Below are positions 34,482 to 43,355 of a stretch of DNA of 64,000 nt, in pieces (the first letter of the stretch is position 1; each line of letters opens with the position of its first letter). The notes under the pieces are model-generated. The model worked only from the letters and a program-made list of their open reading frames with translations, was not told the DNA's origin and did no database searches. The DNA comes from Peptidiphaga gingivicola (GTDB lineage Bacteria > Actinomycetota > Actinomycetes > Actinomycetales > Actinomycetaceae). The stretch is from contig NZ_LVZK01000001.1 in assembly GCF_001652275.1 (NCBI RefSeq), forward strand, positions 1,240,001 to 1,304,000. The letters are read 5' to 3'. The position numbers and the translations under genes are program-made.

Positions 34482-35325
34482 GTCGAGTCTCCTCTGTTCC
34501 GAGAGTCCGATGGCTTGCAGGGCCGTCGTAAGTTTCTATCTTAATGGCTCATGGGTGCCGATTGCGTTGTTTGGTCCGAAGAGGGGAAGCAGGGGCCTTT
34601 CCTTCTTGGCAGCATCCGCCTAGGTGTGTCTTCTACCCAGAGGCCTTCCGCCACCGCTGTATGCATCCCCTCTTTAAACGGGTCCTTCCCTTTCGGGCGA
34701 CGTCGTCTTGCGTTTCAGTCCTGTTTGTACTAACGATTAGTAAAGTAGAAAGGCGTAATGTCAACGTTCTGCACTGTGTTAAAAAGTGGGACACATTGCA
34801 GTTTTGCGGTAGTGTAAGCAAAACCAAACGTATAGCGGACCATGTTCAGTGATCATAATGGATCTGAGCAAAGGCGAGTCTAAGCATCTTTGCCTCAGCT
34901 TTTCGAAGGCCTTGCGTCGGAGCATTTTACGTTGTAGAGTGAACGGCGGAACTGCTGAACCGGTAGATGAAGCAGTCGTCACGTCGTCAAACCGGCTAGG
35001 AAGGACCTTCGTTTTGCCGGGGCGGCAGGTTGATCATATCGTCCAGCTCGCGGGAGCTGGCGTTCCATCGGGTTTGAAGGGGCTGCCGTCTCGTCAAACT
35101 TACGGTGACAGTCGTGTTCAGCCGACTTGACAGGGCTGCTGTCTTGTTAGGTCGTCGGAAGCGGCTGCGTTCTTGTTGGCATAGTGGTACTGTGCGCGTT
35201 GCCGAGCCCAGATCGGTTTGGCCGGGCGCGGCGCTGCTTTACGGACAGTATTCAAATCACGCAAGTACTAGTAAGGCTCGGTGCGCTGGCCGGCGCGGCG
35301 AGTCCGCATCATGGAGGGATTTGTC
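34482..35325. other. Gene-free interval upstream of the 892-residue protein
   Basis: About 840 bases. The first part is the promoter region of the LppM pair: the 45 bases next to copy 2 resemble those upstream of copy 1. A TTGACA at 35127-35132 could be the -35 of the downstream gene, but no good -10 is correctly spaced. Small frames at 34849-35473 lack ribosome binding sites and recognisable features. Confidence 0.4.
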
Positions 35326-38004
35326 ATGTCGTATGCAATGGTTTCAGGCGATCTGGCGCTTCCGCTGCCGGAGCACGTTGATTTTGACAGCGCGCTGGTG
35401 CAGCTGTCGCATGTCAATGAGGCGTTGCATCGATCACAGATCATGGCTGGCAGCGTCAACCCGGATTCGATGACCGGGGAGATGGTCGAAGCATGGAAGA
35501 GGGAGATCGAAAAGCTGACCGGCGCAGTCAGGAGGGTCAGCGGGATGGTTCACGCGGTCGGTCAAGCCATTGACTCCTACAAGTGCCTGTACAGGCAGAC
35601 CATCACGGACGTCAAAGGAATGCAGGAGGAGTGGGATGGGGATATGCGGGCTTTCAAAGTCATCGACGTTTTGGGCGAAGGTGCAACCGATGACCAGAAG
35701 AAGAGTCTGAAAGACAAGCAGTTCGAGCTGGCGGGCCGGTACAACCGGCGCATCGAGAAGTTGGACTCCGAGGCCGAGACGTTGTCGAAGAAGATCGAAT
35801 CGATTCTCGGCGACCTCGCCCCCTCCGCCGGGAAAGTCGGGGCCGGGGCCGGGCGGCGTCCGGACCGCAACGATCTGGGCGTGGCCCTTTTCGGAGGGGG
35901 AGGGATTCTGGGGGCCCAGACGATGGCGGCCAACGCCGAGGCCGACGCCGCTGATTTTTCCAGGCTCGTCTCCGACGTCGACGAGGACGGGGTTCCGACG
36001 AAAAGGGCGTTGGAGGAGATGAAGAAAAAGGGCTACCTCGACCGTCTCGGGACCGACCCCTACTTCTGCGCGGCCGTTGCTGCGAAGATCAATCCCCGGC
36101 GAATGGCCGACCTGGGACGGAAACTGGACGCGCGTATCGCTAAAAGCACCATGGTTACACAGACAGGTTTAATAGAGAGAGATCAGCTCGGCCAACATGG
36201 CAAGGATCTTCAGCGGCTGTACGGGGGGTTGGGCGCGTCGGTAATGGTTGCTACCGGTTCGGTTCCTCGGGGTTTGGATGGGGAAGCGAAAGACACCTGG
36301 GAGACGTGGAAGGGTCTGTCAGAGGGCGGCGGGGTGTCCATGAAAGTCAAGTCGGGCGACGAGACGATGGGGCAATGGCGGAAAGATTACCTCGAGTCCA
36401 TTAAGGTCGCTGGACGTGAAGTAAAAGCGGTTGGTTGGTCATCTGGAACGATTATTGGCGATAAACGAGGCTACGTGCACTTGGGTCAAATGTTCGCCAT
36501 GGGGGCCAAAGCCCACCCTGAGCTGACGTTTTCCAACGAGTTCGTCAACGGCAAAGACTCCGTCATGCACGACCTGCTCAAATGGGACCGTGAACAAGGG
36601 GCGGACTATCGTGCTTCTTACGGCACACTGTCACAAACTACAGGTAAACATAATCTGGCCACTCACGGTAACTATTCCCCCTTTGATGGGTTGGGATCAC
36701 GTGATCCTGTAGCGAATATGATGTACGGGTTGGACGGGGACCCCAAGGTCAGTCGGGATTTTCTTGCCAGCGACGTCGACGTGCCCGGGAACAAGGATCC
36801 GAACGTGGCCCGCTATCTGGTCGGGTCCCGGTATGCGCTGTCACACGGCATTTCGTCCTATGTGGACCACGGCGAGCAGCTCGGACACGTTGTGGACGAG
36901 GCGACCTCCGGCAAAGATGCCGTCCACGACCCGCACACCTTCACCGCCATCCGCGGCTACCTCCAAGGATATACCGAGGGTCTGCGCTCAGGCGGAATCA
37001 ACGGTACAGACGCTGGTCAGAGTCTGGGTGCGCAAGGCGAACCGTGCTTTGGGGCCGCCCACTACGGCCTGCGCTCGTGGACAGGGCAGATCCTCAAAGA
37101 ATACACCGACGACCTCGCCCGGGAACTGACGACCCCTTCAGGCGTGGAGTCGGGGGATGGTGCCGTTTACGACGTCAAAGACAAACGCTACCGACTTGTT
37201 CTTCCGGCTTCGTTGGTTGACGATATGACACTGGCCAAGAGAGGTTTGTTTACTGATTTGGCTTTTGAGAATGGTGTGCGTGACACTAATACCACCGGGT
37301 TGCATGGGCGTCCGCCGGCGTTGCTGGAGTTGGCGAACAAGGCGACCCAGGGCATGTACCGCGACGGAGTCGAGGCGTGGCGGATTGACAGCAAGTATGG
37401 TCAGCATGTGGTTGGGCGTTATGGGGCGTTGTTGTCTCATTTGGAGTTGGCTGAGTACAACGCGGACGTCAATGTCGGGGAGGTTAAGGACAAAAGCCAT
37501 TCGAATGTTCGAGGTTTGATCAGCGACCTCACGAGCGCTATTCCGGCGGGCAAGGTTCCCGGCGGCAGTCAAGCCCTTCAGGCGACTCAAGACGCGGCCT
37601 TCAACAAGTGGCTCTCCCTCGACAACCGCGCCCAAGCCGTCAGCGACCGCGACAACGCCGTCGAAACCATCGCAAACAAACTCACCCAGCCTACGCCCAA
37701 TGGACAATACAGTCCGGTGGACATGATCGAAAACGAAGCAGAGCGACAGAACAATACGTATGGTGCGCCTCAAATGCGGATCAGGACAAACAACGAGCTC
37801 CGCGACCAGCTACCGAAAGAAGAGGGCTTTATCGACGAAACAAATACTCCAAAGAAGGACACCACTCCTAATGAGCAAGAAGCTTATCAATTTGCCAAGC
37901 ATTCATATTGGACTGAATCTGCGCAGAAACATATTTCTAATGTCACAAACGTCGAGAAAGTGATAAAAGATGCTTATGACGGGACCCTTCGAGATTCAAA
38001 ATGA
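35326..38004 (+). CDS. Large multidomain surface/effector-like protein
   Basis: 892 residues, no signal peptide. An N-terminal helical region (about 1-200) precedes a Gly-rich turn (ALFGGGGILGAQTM) and a mixed central domain with SGTIIGDKRGYVHLG and NLATHGNYSPFDGLGSRDP; the general layout recalls actinobacterial DUF6571-type proteins near type VII systems, but that match is from memory. The last 211 residues (682-892, from VEAWRIDSKYG) recur as a separate cassette at 38791. ATG 35326 is chosen for GGAGGG 7 bases upstream. A lipoprotein gene converges 10 bases after the stop, which suggests an effector-partner relation (inference). Confidence 0.75.
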   Translation: MSYAMVSGDLALPLPEHVDFDSALVQLSHVNEALHRSQIMAGSVNPDSMTGEMVEAWKREIEKLTGAVRRVSGMVHAVGQAIDSYKCLYRQTITDVKGMQEEWDGDMRAFKVIDVLGEGATDDQKKSLKDKQFELAGRYNRRIEKLDSEAETLSKKIESILGDLAPSAGKVGAGAGRRPDRNDLGVALFGGGGILGAQTMAANAEADAADFSRLVSDVDEDGVPTKRALEEMKKKGYLDRLGTDPYFCAAVAAKINPRRMADLGRKLDARIAKSTMVTQTGLIERDQLGQHGKDLQRLYGGLGASVMVATGSVPRGLDGEAKDTWETWKGLSEGGGVSMKVKSGDETMGQWRKDYLESIKVAGREVKAVGWSSGTIIGDKRGYVHLGQMFAMGAKAHPELTFSNEFVNGKDSVMHDLLKWDREQGADYRASYGTLSQTTGKHNLATHGNYSPFDGLGSRDPVANMMYGLDGDPKVSRDFLASDVDVPGNKDPNVARYLVGSRYALSHGISSYVDHGEQLGHVVDEATSGKDAVHDPHTFTAIRGYLQGYTEGLRSGGINGTDAGQSLGAQGEPCFGAAHYGLRSWTGQILKEYTDDLARELTTPSGVESGDGAVYDVKDKRYRLVLPASLVDDMTLAKRGLFTDLAFENGVRDTNTTGLHGRPPALLELANKATQGMYRDGVEAWRIDSKYGQHVVGRYGALLSHLELAEYNADVNVGEVKDKSHSNVRGLISDLTSAIPAGKVPGGSQALQATQDAAFNKWLSLDNRAQAVSDRDNAVETIANKLTQPTPNGQYSPVDMIENEAERQNNTYGAPQMRIRTNNELRDQLPKEEGFIDETNTPKKDTTPNEQEAYQFAKHSYWTESAQKHISNVTNVEKVIKDAYDGTLRDSK

Positions 38005-38014
38005 TGTTATAGGT

Positions 38015-38671
38015 TTAACCGTATACAGTTCTTTTCTTCCATTTAATCTCATTCAGAATATTCGAAAGCTTCGATTCGAAACTCCCGGAGTCGATGGGGC
38101 TTTCTAAGTGAACTTCACAAACGTAACCATCCAAACAGTTGACAAACCATGCCTGAGCCCATCTTCTAAAATCGCTTTCGTAATATGAGTAACCATACGC
38201 GCTACGATTTCCAACCCCTCTTGGAGACTTGAATGCAACTATGTGTTTCCAATTTGCGCTTACATGCGGATTTTCGAGTCGTTTTAAGTTCTCGTCTCTC
38301 CACTTCTGGGCGTTGTCGGAAAGGGACGTTGTGGTGATGCTTAGCATTGACCCTTTGTAAGGTCCTTTTAGCTTCATCTTGATGAGAAGGTGCCGTCCAC
38401 CTGCCATTTCACTGTATCCATTGCTGTAGTCGGGTTCTCCCCACTCGGCGTTCACTATCTCTGCATCCGGGACAATCCTCGGTGAACCGACTTGTACGGG
38501 CTCGTTAGCACATCCAGATGTGCTAACGAGCCATACAAGCAGTGCTGAGGCGACCCGCAGCAGAGATCTAACGGGAGGCTTAACGGCTAAAGTCTTGTGG
38601 AAAGACGGTGAAAGCCTTGTGGTGCACCTTGTTCGTCTTTTGTTTCTCGGGGTGTTCGTGTTTTCTTCCAT
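38015..38671 (-). CDS. Lipoprotein A, putative partner of the 892-residue protein
   Basis: 218 residues from ATG 38671 (an ATG 15 codons upstream is possible). A long basic N-terminus leads to a hydrophobic stretch and lipobox TSGC (Cys54). The mature part has the family signature W-GEPDYSNGYSE, LLIKMKLKG-Y-GS, AYGYSYYESDFRRWAQAWFV-C and CEVHLESP, with two cysteines that may pair. Paralogues are at 39440, 41127 and, broken, at 40294. Each lies opposite a copy of the effector C-terminus, so an immunity role is plausible but unproven. Confidence 0.7.
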   Translation of the reverse strand: MEENTNTPRNKRRTRCTTRLSPSFHKTLAVKPPVRSLLRVASALLVWLVSTSGCANEPVQVGSPRIVPDAEIVNAEWGEPDYSNGYSEMAGGRHLLIKMKLKGPYKGSMLSITTTSLSDNAQKWRDENLKRLENPHVSANWKHIVAFKSPRGVGNRSAYGYSYYESDFRRWAQAWFVNCLDGYVCEVHLESPIDSGSFESKLSNILNEIKWKKRTVYG

Positions 38672-38790
38672 TGAAACTGGCTCTTCCTTAGTTAAAGCAA
38701 CGGTCAAGACGATCATTATTGCTTCTTACTTTGAGGCCTTTATTTTAACACTCCGAGTCTCGACTGGCTGCGCAGTTCCGGTTTTGGAAA

Positions 38791-39426
38791 GTCGAGGCGT
38801 GGCGGGTGGACAGCAAGTATGGTCAGCATGTCGTTGGACGTTACGGGGCGCTCCTGTCCCATTTGGAGTTGGCCGAGTTCAACGCGGACGTCAATGTCGG
38901 GGAGGCTAAGGACAAAAGCCATTCGAATGTTCGAGGTTTGATCAACCACCTCACGAGCGCTATTCCGGCGGGCAAGGTTCCCGGCGGCAGCCAAGCCTTC
39001 GAAGCGGGTCAAGACGCGGCCTTCAACAAGTGGCTCTCCCTCGACAACCGCGCCGAAGCCGTCAGCGACCGCGACAACGCCGTCGAAACCATCGCAAACG
39101 GTCTGACTGAGTCAACTCCCGACGGCAAGTACAGCCCGGTGGACGCGATAAAAGTGGAGGCTCAACGGCAGAATAAGTATCTGGGAGAACCGCAGGCGCA
39201 CTTTGTGACCTTGGAGGAGCTCTACCACCGGCTTCCCAAAGAAGAGAACTTCGTTGACGAAAACTATGCTTCTAAACATCAAACAGACCCTCAAGAAAAC
39301 GAAGCGTATAGATTCAACGAAAATTCTTATTGGACTTATGAAGGAAGGAAGAGGGTGCCTGGCGTTACGAATATGCAGGACCAAATCGACAAGGCCTTTG
39401 ACGGTTCACTTCGAGATTCGAAGTAG
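38791..39426 (+). pseudogene. Orphan copy of the effector C-terminal module (211 codons)
   Basis: An open frame of 211 codons matching residues 682-892 of the protein at 35326. The first about 110 residues are nearly identical (SKYGQHVVGRYGALLSHLEL, VRGLI, KVPGGSQA), and the last about 100 are diverged but end in the same LRDSK. Homology begins abruptly at GTCGAGGCGTGG (38791) with a stop in frame at 38746 and no ribosome binding site. A GTG at 38806 could start it. It could be a silent donor cassette for swapping effector tails, or a remnant of duplication. Confidence 0.75.
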
Positions 39427-39439
39427 GACTAGTTTAGCT

Positions 39440-40051
39440 TTAGCGGTAGAACGTTTTCCTCCACCATTTTATATTGTTGAGGGCTGTGTCTACGAGCGTC
39501 GGGTCGAGGTTTGGCGCGTCGCGTGGACTTTCGATGTAGATTTCGCAGATCCAGCCTTTCATACAGTCGACCAGCCATGCTTGGCTCCAGCGTTTGAAGA
39601 AGGCGTGGTAGTAGGAGTAGCCGTACGCGGTGCGGCCGCCGATCTTTCGTGGTTTGACGAAAGGGGTGATGCCCCTTTTAGTCGAGCTTCCTTCGGGGTC
39701 GCCGCCGTACCGCTTCATATTCTCCTCCCTCCAATTCTTCGCCCCGTAAGACAGGTGAGTCGATCGAACGGCGAGTATCGCGCCGACACTGGAACCTTTG
39801 AGTTTCATTTTCAAAAGAAGATTTCTCTCTATGTCTTGCTCGCTGTACCCGTTTTTGTAATTAGGCTCGCCCCAACCGGCCATTTCAAACTTGACTTGTG
39901 GCGCGACGATCGGTGAACCCGTCACTTTCGGCTCTCCGGAGCATCCCGCCAGGGCGAGAAGACACGCAAGCGTCGCTGCAACAAGCTTCGCCTGCGCCCA
40001 GCGATTTGCTGCCATGTGCGGTCTTGGCCGGATTCTTCTGCCGTGAGTCAT
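39440..40051 (-). CDS. Lipoprotein B, paralogue of lipoprotein A
   Basis: 203 residues with lipobox LAGC (Cys37, or Cys25 if the start is ATG 40015). The mature domain repeats the family pattern WGEPNYKNGYSE, LLLKMKLKGSSVGAIL, GGRTAYGYSYYHAFFKRWSQ and CEIYIESP. It ends 13 bases from the orphan C-terminal cassette, convergent, as lipoprotein A does with the full-length gene. The divergence between A and B parallels the divergence of the two C-terminal modules. Confidence 0.75.
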   Translation of the reverse strand: MTHGRRIRPRPHMAANRWAQAKLVAATLACLLALAGCSGEPKVTGSPIVAPQVKFEMAGWGEPNYKNGYSEQDIERNLLLKMKLKGSSVGAILAVRSTHLSYGAKNWREENMKRYGGDPEGSSTKRGITPFVKPRKIGGRTAYGYSYYHAFFKRWSQAWLVDCMKGWICEIYIESPRDAPNLDPTLVDTALNNIKWWRKTFYR

Positions 40052-40250
40052 AATCGTTTGCTCTCTGATTGTCTGATTGTTGGCGTCGTCAGCCGCTGGA
40101 ATTCCTTATCGCATGCCGAAGCGACTTATGGCAGATCTGCCGACGCAAGTTGCCGCAGAACCTTACTTCAATACTTTATACCAAAGTTCCTGTTTTGAGG
40201 ACAGGTCGATTCCGACTTTCCAGACTCGAAGCGCGAAGAAATTGGCTGCA

Positions 40251-40369
40251 GGTGTGGTCGGCATGTCGTCGGCCAGTACAGGGCGCTCCTGTCTCATTTG
40301 GAGTTGGCCGAGTACCATACGGGCGTCGATGCTGGGGAGGTTAAGGACAAAAGCCATTCGAATGTTTGA
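40251..40369 (+). pseudogene. Truncated remnant of the effector C-terminal module
   Basis: Bases 40251-40369 match the start of the cassette (QYRALLSHLELAEY, then GEVKDKSHSNV) and end in a TGA created by a C-to-T change relative to the GTTCGA found in the other two copies. There is no start. It is the 5' piece of a third cassette; its 3' piece lies at 40918-41130. Confidence 0.7.
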
Positions 40370-40917
40370 GGGCTGATATCCGACATCGCGTCGGCACTGC
40401 CATGTGCTGCGGGTTTAAGCGCAATGGTGTAGGTTGTCCATGTGATGTGGTTAAATGCCTTCATCAGTTGCAGGTCGAGGTTTGGTGCGCCTTGCGGGGA
40501 TTCCAGGTAGATTTGCCAACGTTGGTCTTCTTTGCCTCCGCCGCATTCGACGAACCACAGCTGGACCCATCTCTCATGCGTGTCGTGATAGAAGCTGAAG
40601 CCATAATGCTTGACGGCCCCCGATGTCGATAGGCTTGTCAAAAGCCGTCGGCCGTTCCCTTCCCTCGACGTCGTTTTTCACGTATCTTTCGAGCACTTCG
40701 TCCCGAGGAACGCGAGGCGTCGGACTCGAGTATCGGAAGTCGATGGACAGGATCGCTCCGGCGTTGAGCTGTGTGATTTTGATGCGGTAGAGGATCTGGC
40801 CGGTGTCTCCGCCGTGGGGAAGCACATCGTTCTCGGTTCCTTCCTTCCAGCCTGTGCCGCTGAATTTGACCTCCGGGAAGCCGCCGGGGGTCCCCGTCGG
40901 TCCCGGGTCGCCTATAT
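40294..40917 (-). pseudogene. Broken third lipoprotein (C)
   Basis: The family pattern is readable in two frames. FPEVKFSGTGW, ILYRIKITQLNAGAILSIDF and IDIGGRQA lie in one frame (to about 40600), then YGFSFYHDTHERWVQLWFVEC, YLESPQGAPNLD and FNHITW in another. No signal peptide or lipobox precedes it, since the 5' end joins directly to effector remnant DNA at about 40918. The second frame reads on into antisense of the cassette remnant before stopping at 40294. A dead partner gene within a dead cassette. Confidence 0.7.
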
Positions 40918-41130
40918 CCCAAGGAAGGACATTATCGACGAGGCGAACGGCCCCATAAACGCCGCGCTACTCAGCAAGAAGCCTTCCAATTCGCCAAGCA
41001 TTCTCACTGGACCAAAGAGCGGCAGGCTGACATTACTCCAGCAACGTCCACAAAGCACGCGATTGAAGAGACTCATAGAGAGTCGTTCCGAAAAGCCGAG
41101 CAAGGAGAATCTAATAGAAGGAAAATCTAG
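40918..41130 (+). pseudogene. 3' remnant of the third effector C-terminal module
   Basis: PRKDIIDEANGP in one frame and QQEAFQFAKHSHWT in the next correspond to the end of the 892-residue protein (EGFIDETNTP, EQEAYQFAKHSYWT). At least one indel separates them. The stop TAG at 41128-41130 overlaps the end of lipoprotein D on the other strand. Confidence 0.7.
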
Positions 41131-41798
41131 TAGGTTGTCGGGTCGGTGATATGCTTTCGCGTCCACCGGATGTCATCCAAGACTTTAGTGATCTGCGGAT
41201 CAAGTCTTTCTGCTTCTACTGGGCTTTCAACATATACTTCACAAAAGTAGCCAGCTGGGCAGTCGACGTACCATACCTGTGCCCATCTTTTGAAATCGTT
41301 TTCAAAATAGGAGTAACCGTACGCATCTCGGCCTCCTATCTTTCTTGGATGCTTAAACGGTCTAACTTCTAACTTGTGCGCCCCGGGTATCCCGTTTTCT
41401 CTAATTAGCTGTTTTCGCAAGGTCTTTTCGCTGTGCGACATTTTCCTTGAACGTATCGATAGAATCGATCCAGTTTCGGACCCTTTTAGTTTCATTTTAA
41501 GAAGGATATGGGGTATTCCGGATTGTTCGCTACGTCCATGTGTGAAATCGTCCGGTTTACCCCAATCGTCGTTGTCGAACTTGACGGCAAGAACAAGATC
41601 CTTCGAATCGACGTTAAGTGAGGCGCAGCCGCCGACCAGCAGAAGCAATGCGGACAGCAGCCCTGCGACTGCGTGGAAAGGGCGCGCCCGTGTGGTCGTG
41701 CTTCCGCGGCGGGGTCGGGCGGGCTTCGGCGTCGTCTGGCCCGTTCGGTCTTTGTCCGATTCATCTTCGGCCGGCGGGCATGCGGGCGTGTGCGTCAT
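41127..41798 (-). CDS. Lipoprotein D, paralogue of A and B
   Basis: 223 residues from ATG 41798; a start at 41819 is also possible, and neither has a strong ribosome binding site. A Pro/Arg-rich N-terminus precedes the hydrophobic run LLSALLLLVGGC (lipobox Cys58). The mature domain has WGKPDDFTHGRSE, ILLKMKLKGSETGSILSI, GGRDAYGYSYFENDFKRWAQ and CEVYVESP. It lies 32 bases downstream of the WXG-like gene on the same strand, so the two may form an operon. Confidence 0.7.
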   Translation of the reverse strand: MTHTPACPPAEDESDKDRTGQTTPKPARPRRGSTTTRARPFHAVAGLLSALLLLVGGCASLNVDSKDLVLAVKFDNDDWGKPDDFTHGRSEQSGIPHILLKMKLKGSETGSILSIRSRKMSHSEKTLRKQLIRENGIPGAHKLEVRPFKHPRKIGGRDAYGYSYFENDFKRWAQVWYVDCPAGYFCEVYVESPVEAERLDPQITKVLDDIRWTRKHITDPTTY

Positions 41799-41830
41799 GA
41801 AATGTCTATGTGCATGCATTGCGAAAGCCG

Positions 41831-42199
41831 TCACTTCTTGGGCAGAGAGGATTGCAGCATGTCGAAGCGCGTCGCCGAGTTGTTCTCCTGGGAGTCGAAG
41901 TTCTCGATTCCCGACTTGATTCCCGAGCCCAGGGTTGCGCACCCGTCGGCGATCTCCCGGGCGGCGCCGGCGAACAGCTTTATCGTCCAGTCGAGCGTCT
42001 TCCTCAGTGCGCTCGTCCCGTTGTTGTCGGTCTTCCATCCGGCGTTAACTGTGTCGGTTGGCAGGCTTACGGCTATCTTTACGACATCGCCGATGCAAGC
42101 GTCGATGCCTTTGCCGACGCCGTTGTAGTAGTCCGCGTCGTCCCATCCGGCGATGGCCTTGATTCCTGCCTTGTCGCGATCGAACTTGAGCTCGCCCAT
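41831..42199 (-). CDS. Small WXG100-like protein
   Basis: 122 residues, no signal peptide, largely helical. Trp55 in VNAGWKTDNNGTSAL marks a turn between two helices in the style of WXG100/ESX proteins, though the spacing is not a strict WXG. Start ATG 42199 has AAAGGA 7 bases upstream. It leads a possible operon with lipoprotein D. Function unknown; a type VII-related chaperone or substrate is the best guess. Confidence 0.65.
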   Translation of the reverse strand: MGELKFDRDKAGIKAIAGWDDADYYNGVGKGIDACIGDVVKIAVSLPTDTVNAGWKTDNNGTSALRKTLDWTIKLFAGAAREIADGCATLGSGIKSGIENFDSQENNSATRFDMLQSSLPKK

Positions 42200-42219
42200 T
42201 GGAATGTCCTTTTCGTTGT

Positions 42220-42265
42220 AAGGTTTGACGATATGTGTTTCTCAGGGTTTGACAGTATGCGTTTC
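42220..42265. repeat. Two 22-base direct repeats upstream of the WXG-like gene
   Basis: Copies at 42220-42241 and 42244-42265 (read on the - strand as GAAACRCATAYYGTCAAACC) differ at four positions, with a 24-base period, just upstream of the start at 42199. They could be tandem regulator sites controlling this operon. Confidence 0.6.
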
Positions 42266-42834
42266 GACGTCCGGCGGCATGGACTCCGCCGCCTGACGCC
42301 AAGCGTTTCGGTGTAGGTGGCAAGCGCCTCGGCGCTTAGCGCCTAGAGACGCATGGCTCTTCCGCGTCGCCCGATCCGTAGATGTTTACGTCTGAGAGCT
42401 TACCGGCATTCCGCCGTCGATGGAAGAGCGAAATCGACTTTCGCCTCTTTTGTTATAAAGAACATTCTCAGACGGGAAAGGGTGTTCCGGACAGGCGGCG
42501 GAACGAGCGCTCCTGACATGCAATGGGAAGGGCTCTCGGAATGGGAACAGGGCGCCCCGAGTGGAGATGGGGATTCTTTGGGCGGACGAGGGGAAAGCTG
42601 TTCGAGGGGCCGTTTCGGAAATGTGCGAAGCTTTTGAGCGTCACGACCGCGCAGCGTGATGGGCGAGTCGTTCGGGAAAGGCGCTGGCCCTCGGTGATCT
42701 ACTGCACCGGATCGCCGCTACCTTCAAGCAGGCGGTCCGTGTAATATTGATCGTTGGTACGTCCTGCCCAAAAGCAGGTCTGCCTCGGAACCGCGCAACC
42801 CGGTGCGGGGCCGATCGGAGTGTTAGCGAGGGTT
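42266..42834 (+). promoter_or_regulatory. Interval before infA with promoter-like TAATAT
   Basis: About 570 bases without a gene. It holds a small GC palindrome (about 42322-42340, AAGCGC/GCGCTT) and TAATAT at 42742-42747, 88 bases before infA, without a clear -35. Because the accessory block cuts infA off from secY-adk-map, an own promoter here is needed. Confidence 0.4.
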
Positions 42835-43056
42835 ATGGCGAAGAAGGATGGAGTCATCGAGGTTGAGGGGGCGGTCGTCGAGGCCCTCCCGAACGCGATG
42901 TTCCGCGTCGAGCTGGAGAACGGGCACGTTGTGCTCGCTCACATCTCCGGCAAGATGCGCCAGCATTACATCAAGATTCTCCCGGAGGACCGCGTGGTAG
43001 TCGAATTGACTCCCTACGACCTGTCCCGCGGGCGCATCGTGTACCGCTATAAGTGA
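42835..43056 (+). CDS. infA: Translation initiation factor IF-1
   Basis: 73 residues, an OB-fold that blocks the A site during initiation. [20 protein letters not shown] and GRIVYRYK are diagnostic. ATG 42835 gives the exact family length. rpmJ follows after 50 bases. Confidence 0.98.
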   Translation: MAKKDGVIEVEGAVVEALPNAMFRVELENGHVVLAHISGKMRQHYIKILPEDRVVVELTPYDLSRGRIVYRYK

Positions 43057-43106
43057 GCCCCGATTTTCTATCGCCGCCAGTGTTCTGACGGCAAGGAAGT
43101 ACAGCA

Positions 43107-43220
43107 ATGAAGGTCAAGCCCAGCGTCAAAAAGATCTGTGACAAGTGCAAGGTGATCCGTCGCCACGGCCGCGTCATGGTGATCTGCGAGAACCCGCGGC
43201 ACAAGCAGCGCCAAGGGTGA
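43107..43220 (+). CDS. rpmJ: 50S ribosomal protein L36
   Basis: 37 residues, the zinc-ribbon form: [17 protein letters not shown], then [13 protein letters not shown], giving three Cys and one His as ligands. ATG 43107 follows AAGGAAG. A 135-base GC-rich spacer leads to rpsM. Confidence 0.97.
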   Translation: MKVKPSVKKICDKCKVIRRHGRVMVICENPRHKQRQG

Positions 43221-43355
43221 CCCGGCGCAGCGGGTCTTCCCGCGTCAACCGCACTGCCCGCCGCAGGGCAACCCCCGGACCGAAGGCCGGGGCTCCGCTG
43301 TTCAGCGGGGGAGAGGCAGTGTTCCACACCTTCGGACTACCAAGGAGCTAAGAAA

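Noticed and set aside
34849-35473. Two + strand frames before the 892-residue protein
   Set aside because: No Shine-Dalgarno and no features; the second overlaps the true start region in another frame.
39254-39916. 220-codon + strand frame over lipoprotein B
   Set aside because: Antisense to a gene with a clear lipobox and family pattern.
41810-42316. 168-codon + strand frame over the WXG-like gene
   Set aside because: Antisense shadow; the - strand gene has a good ribosome binding site.
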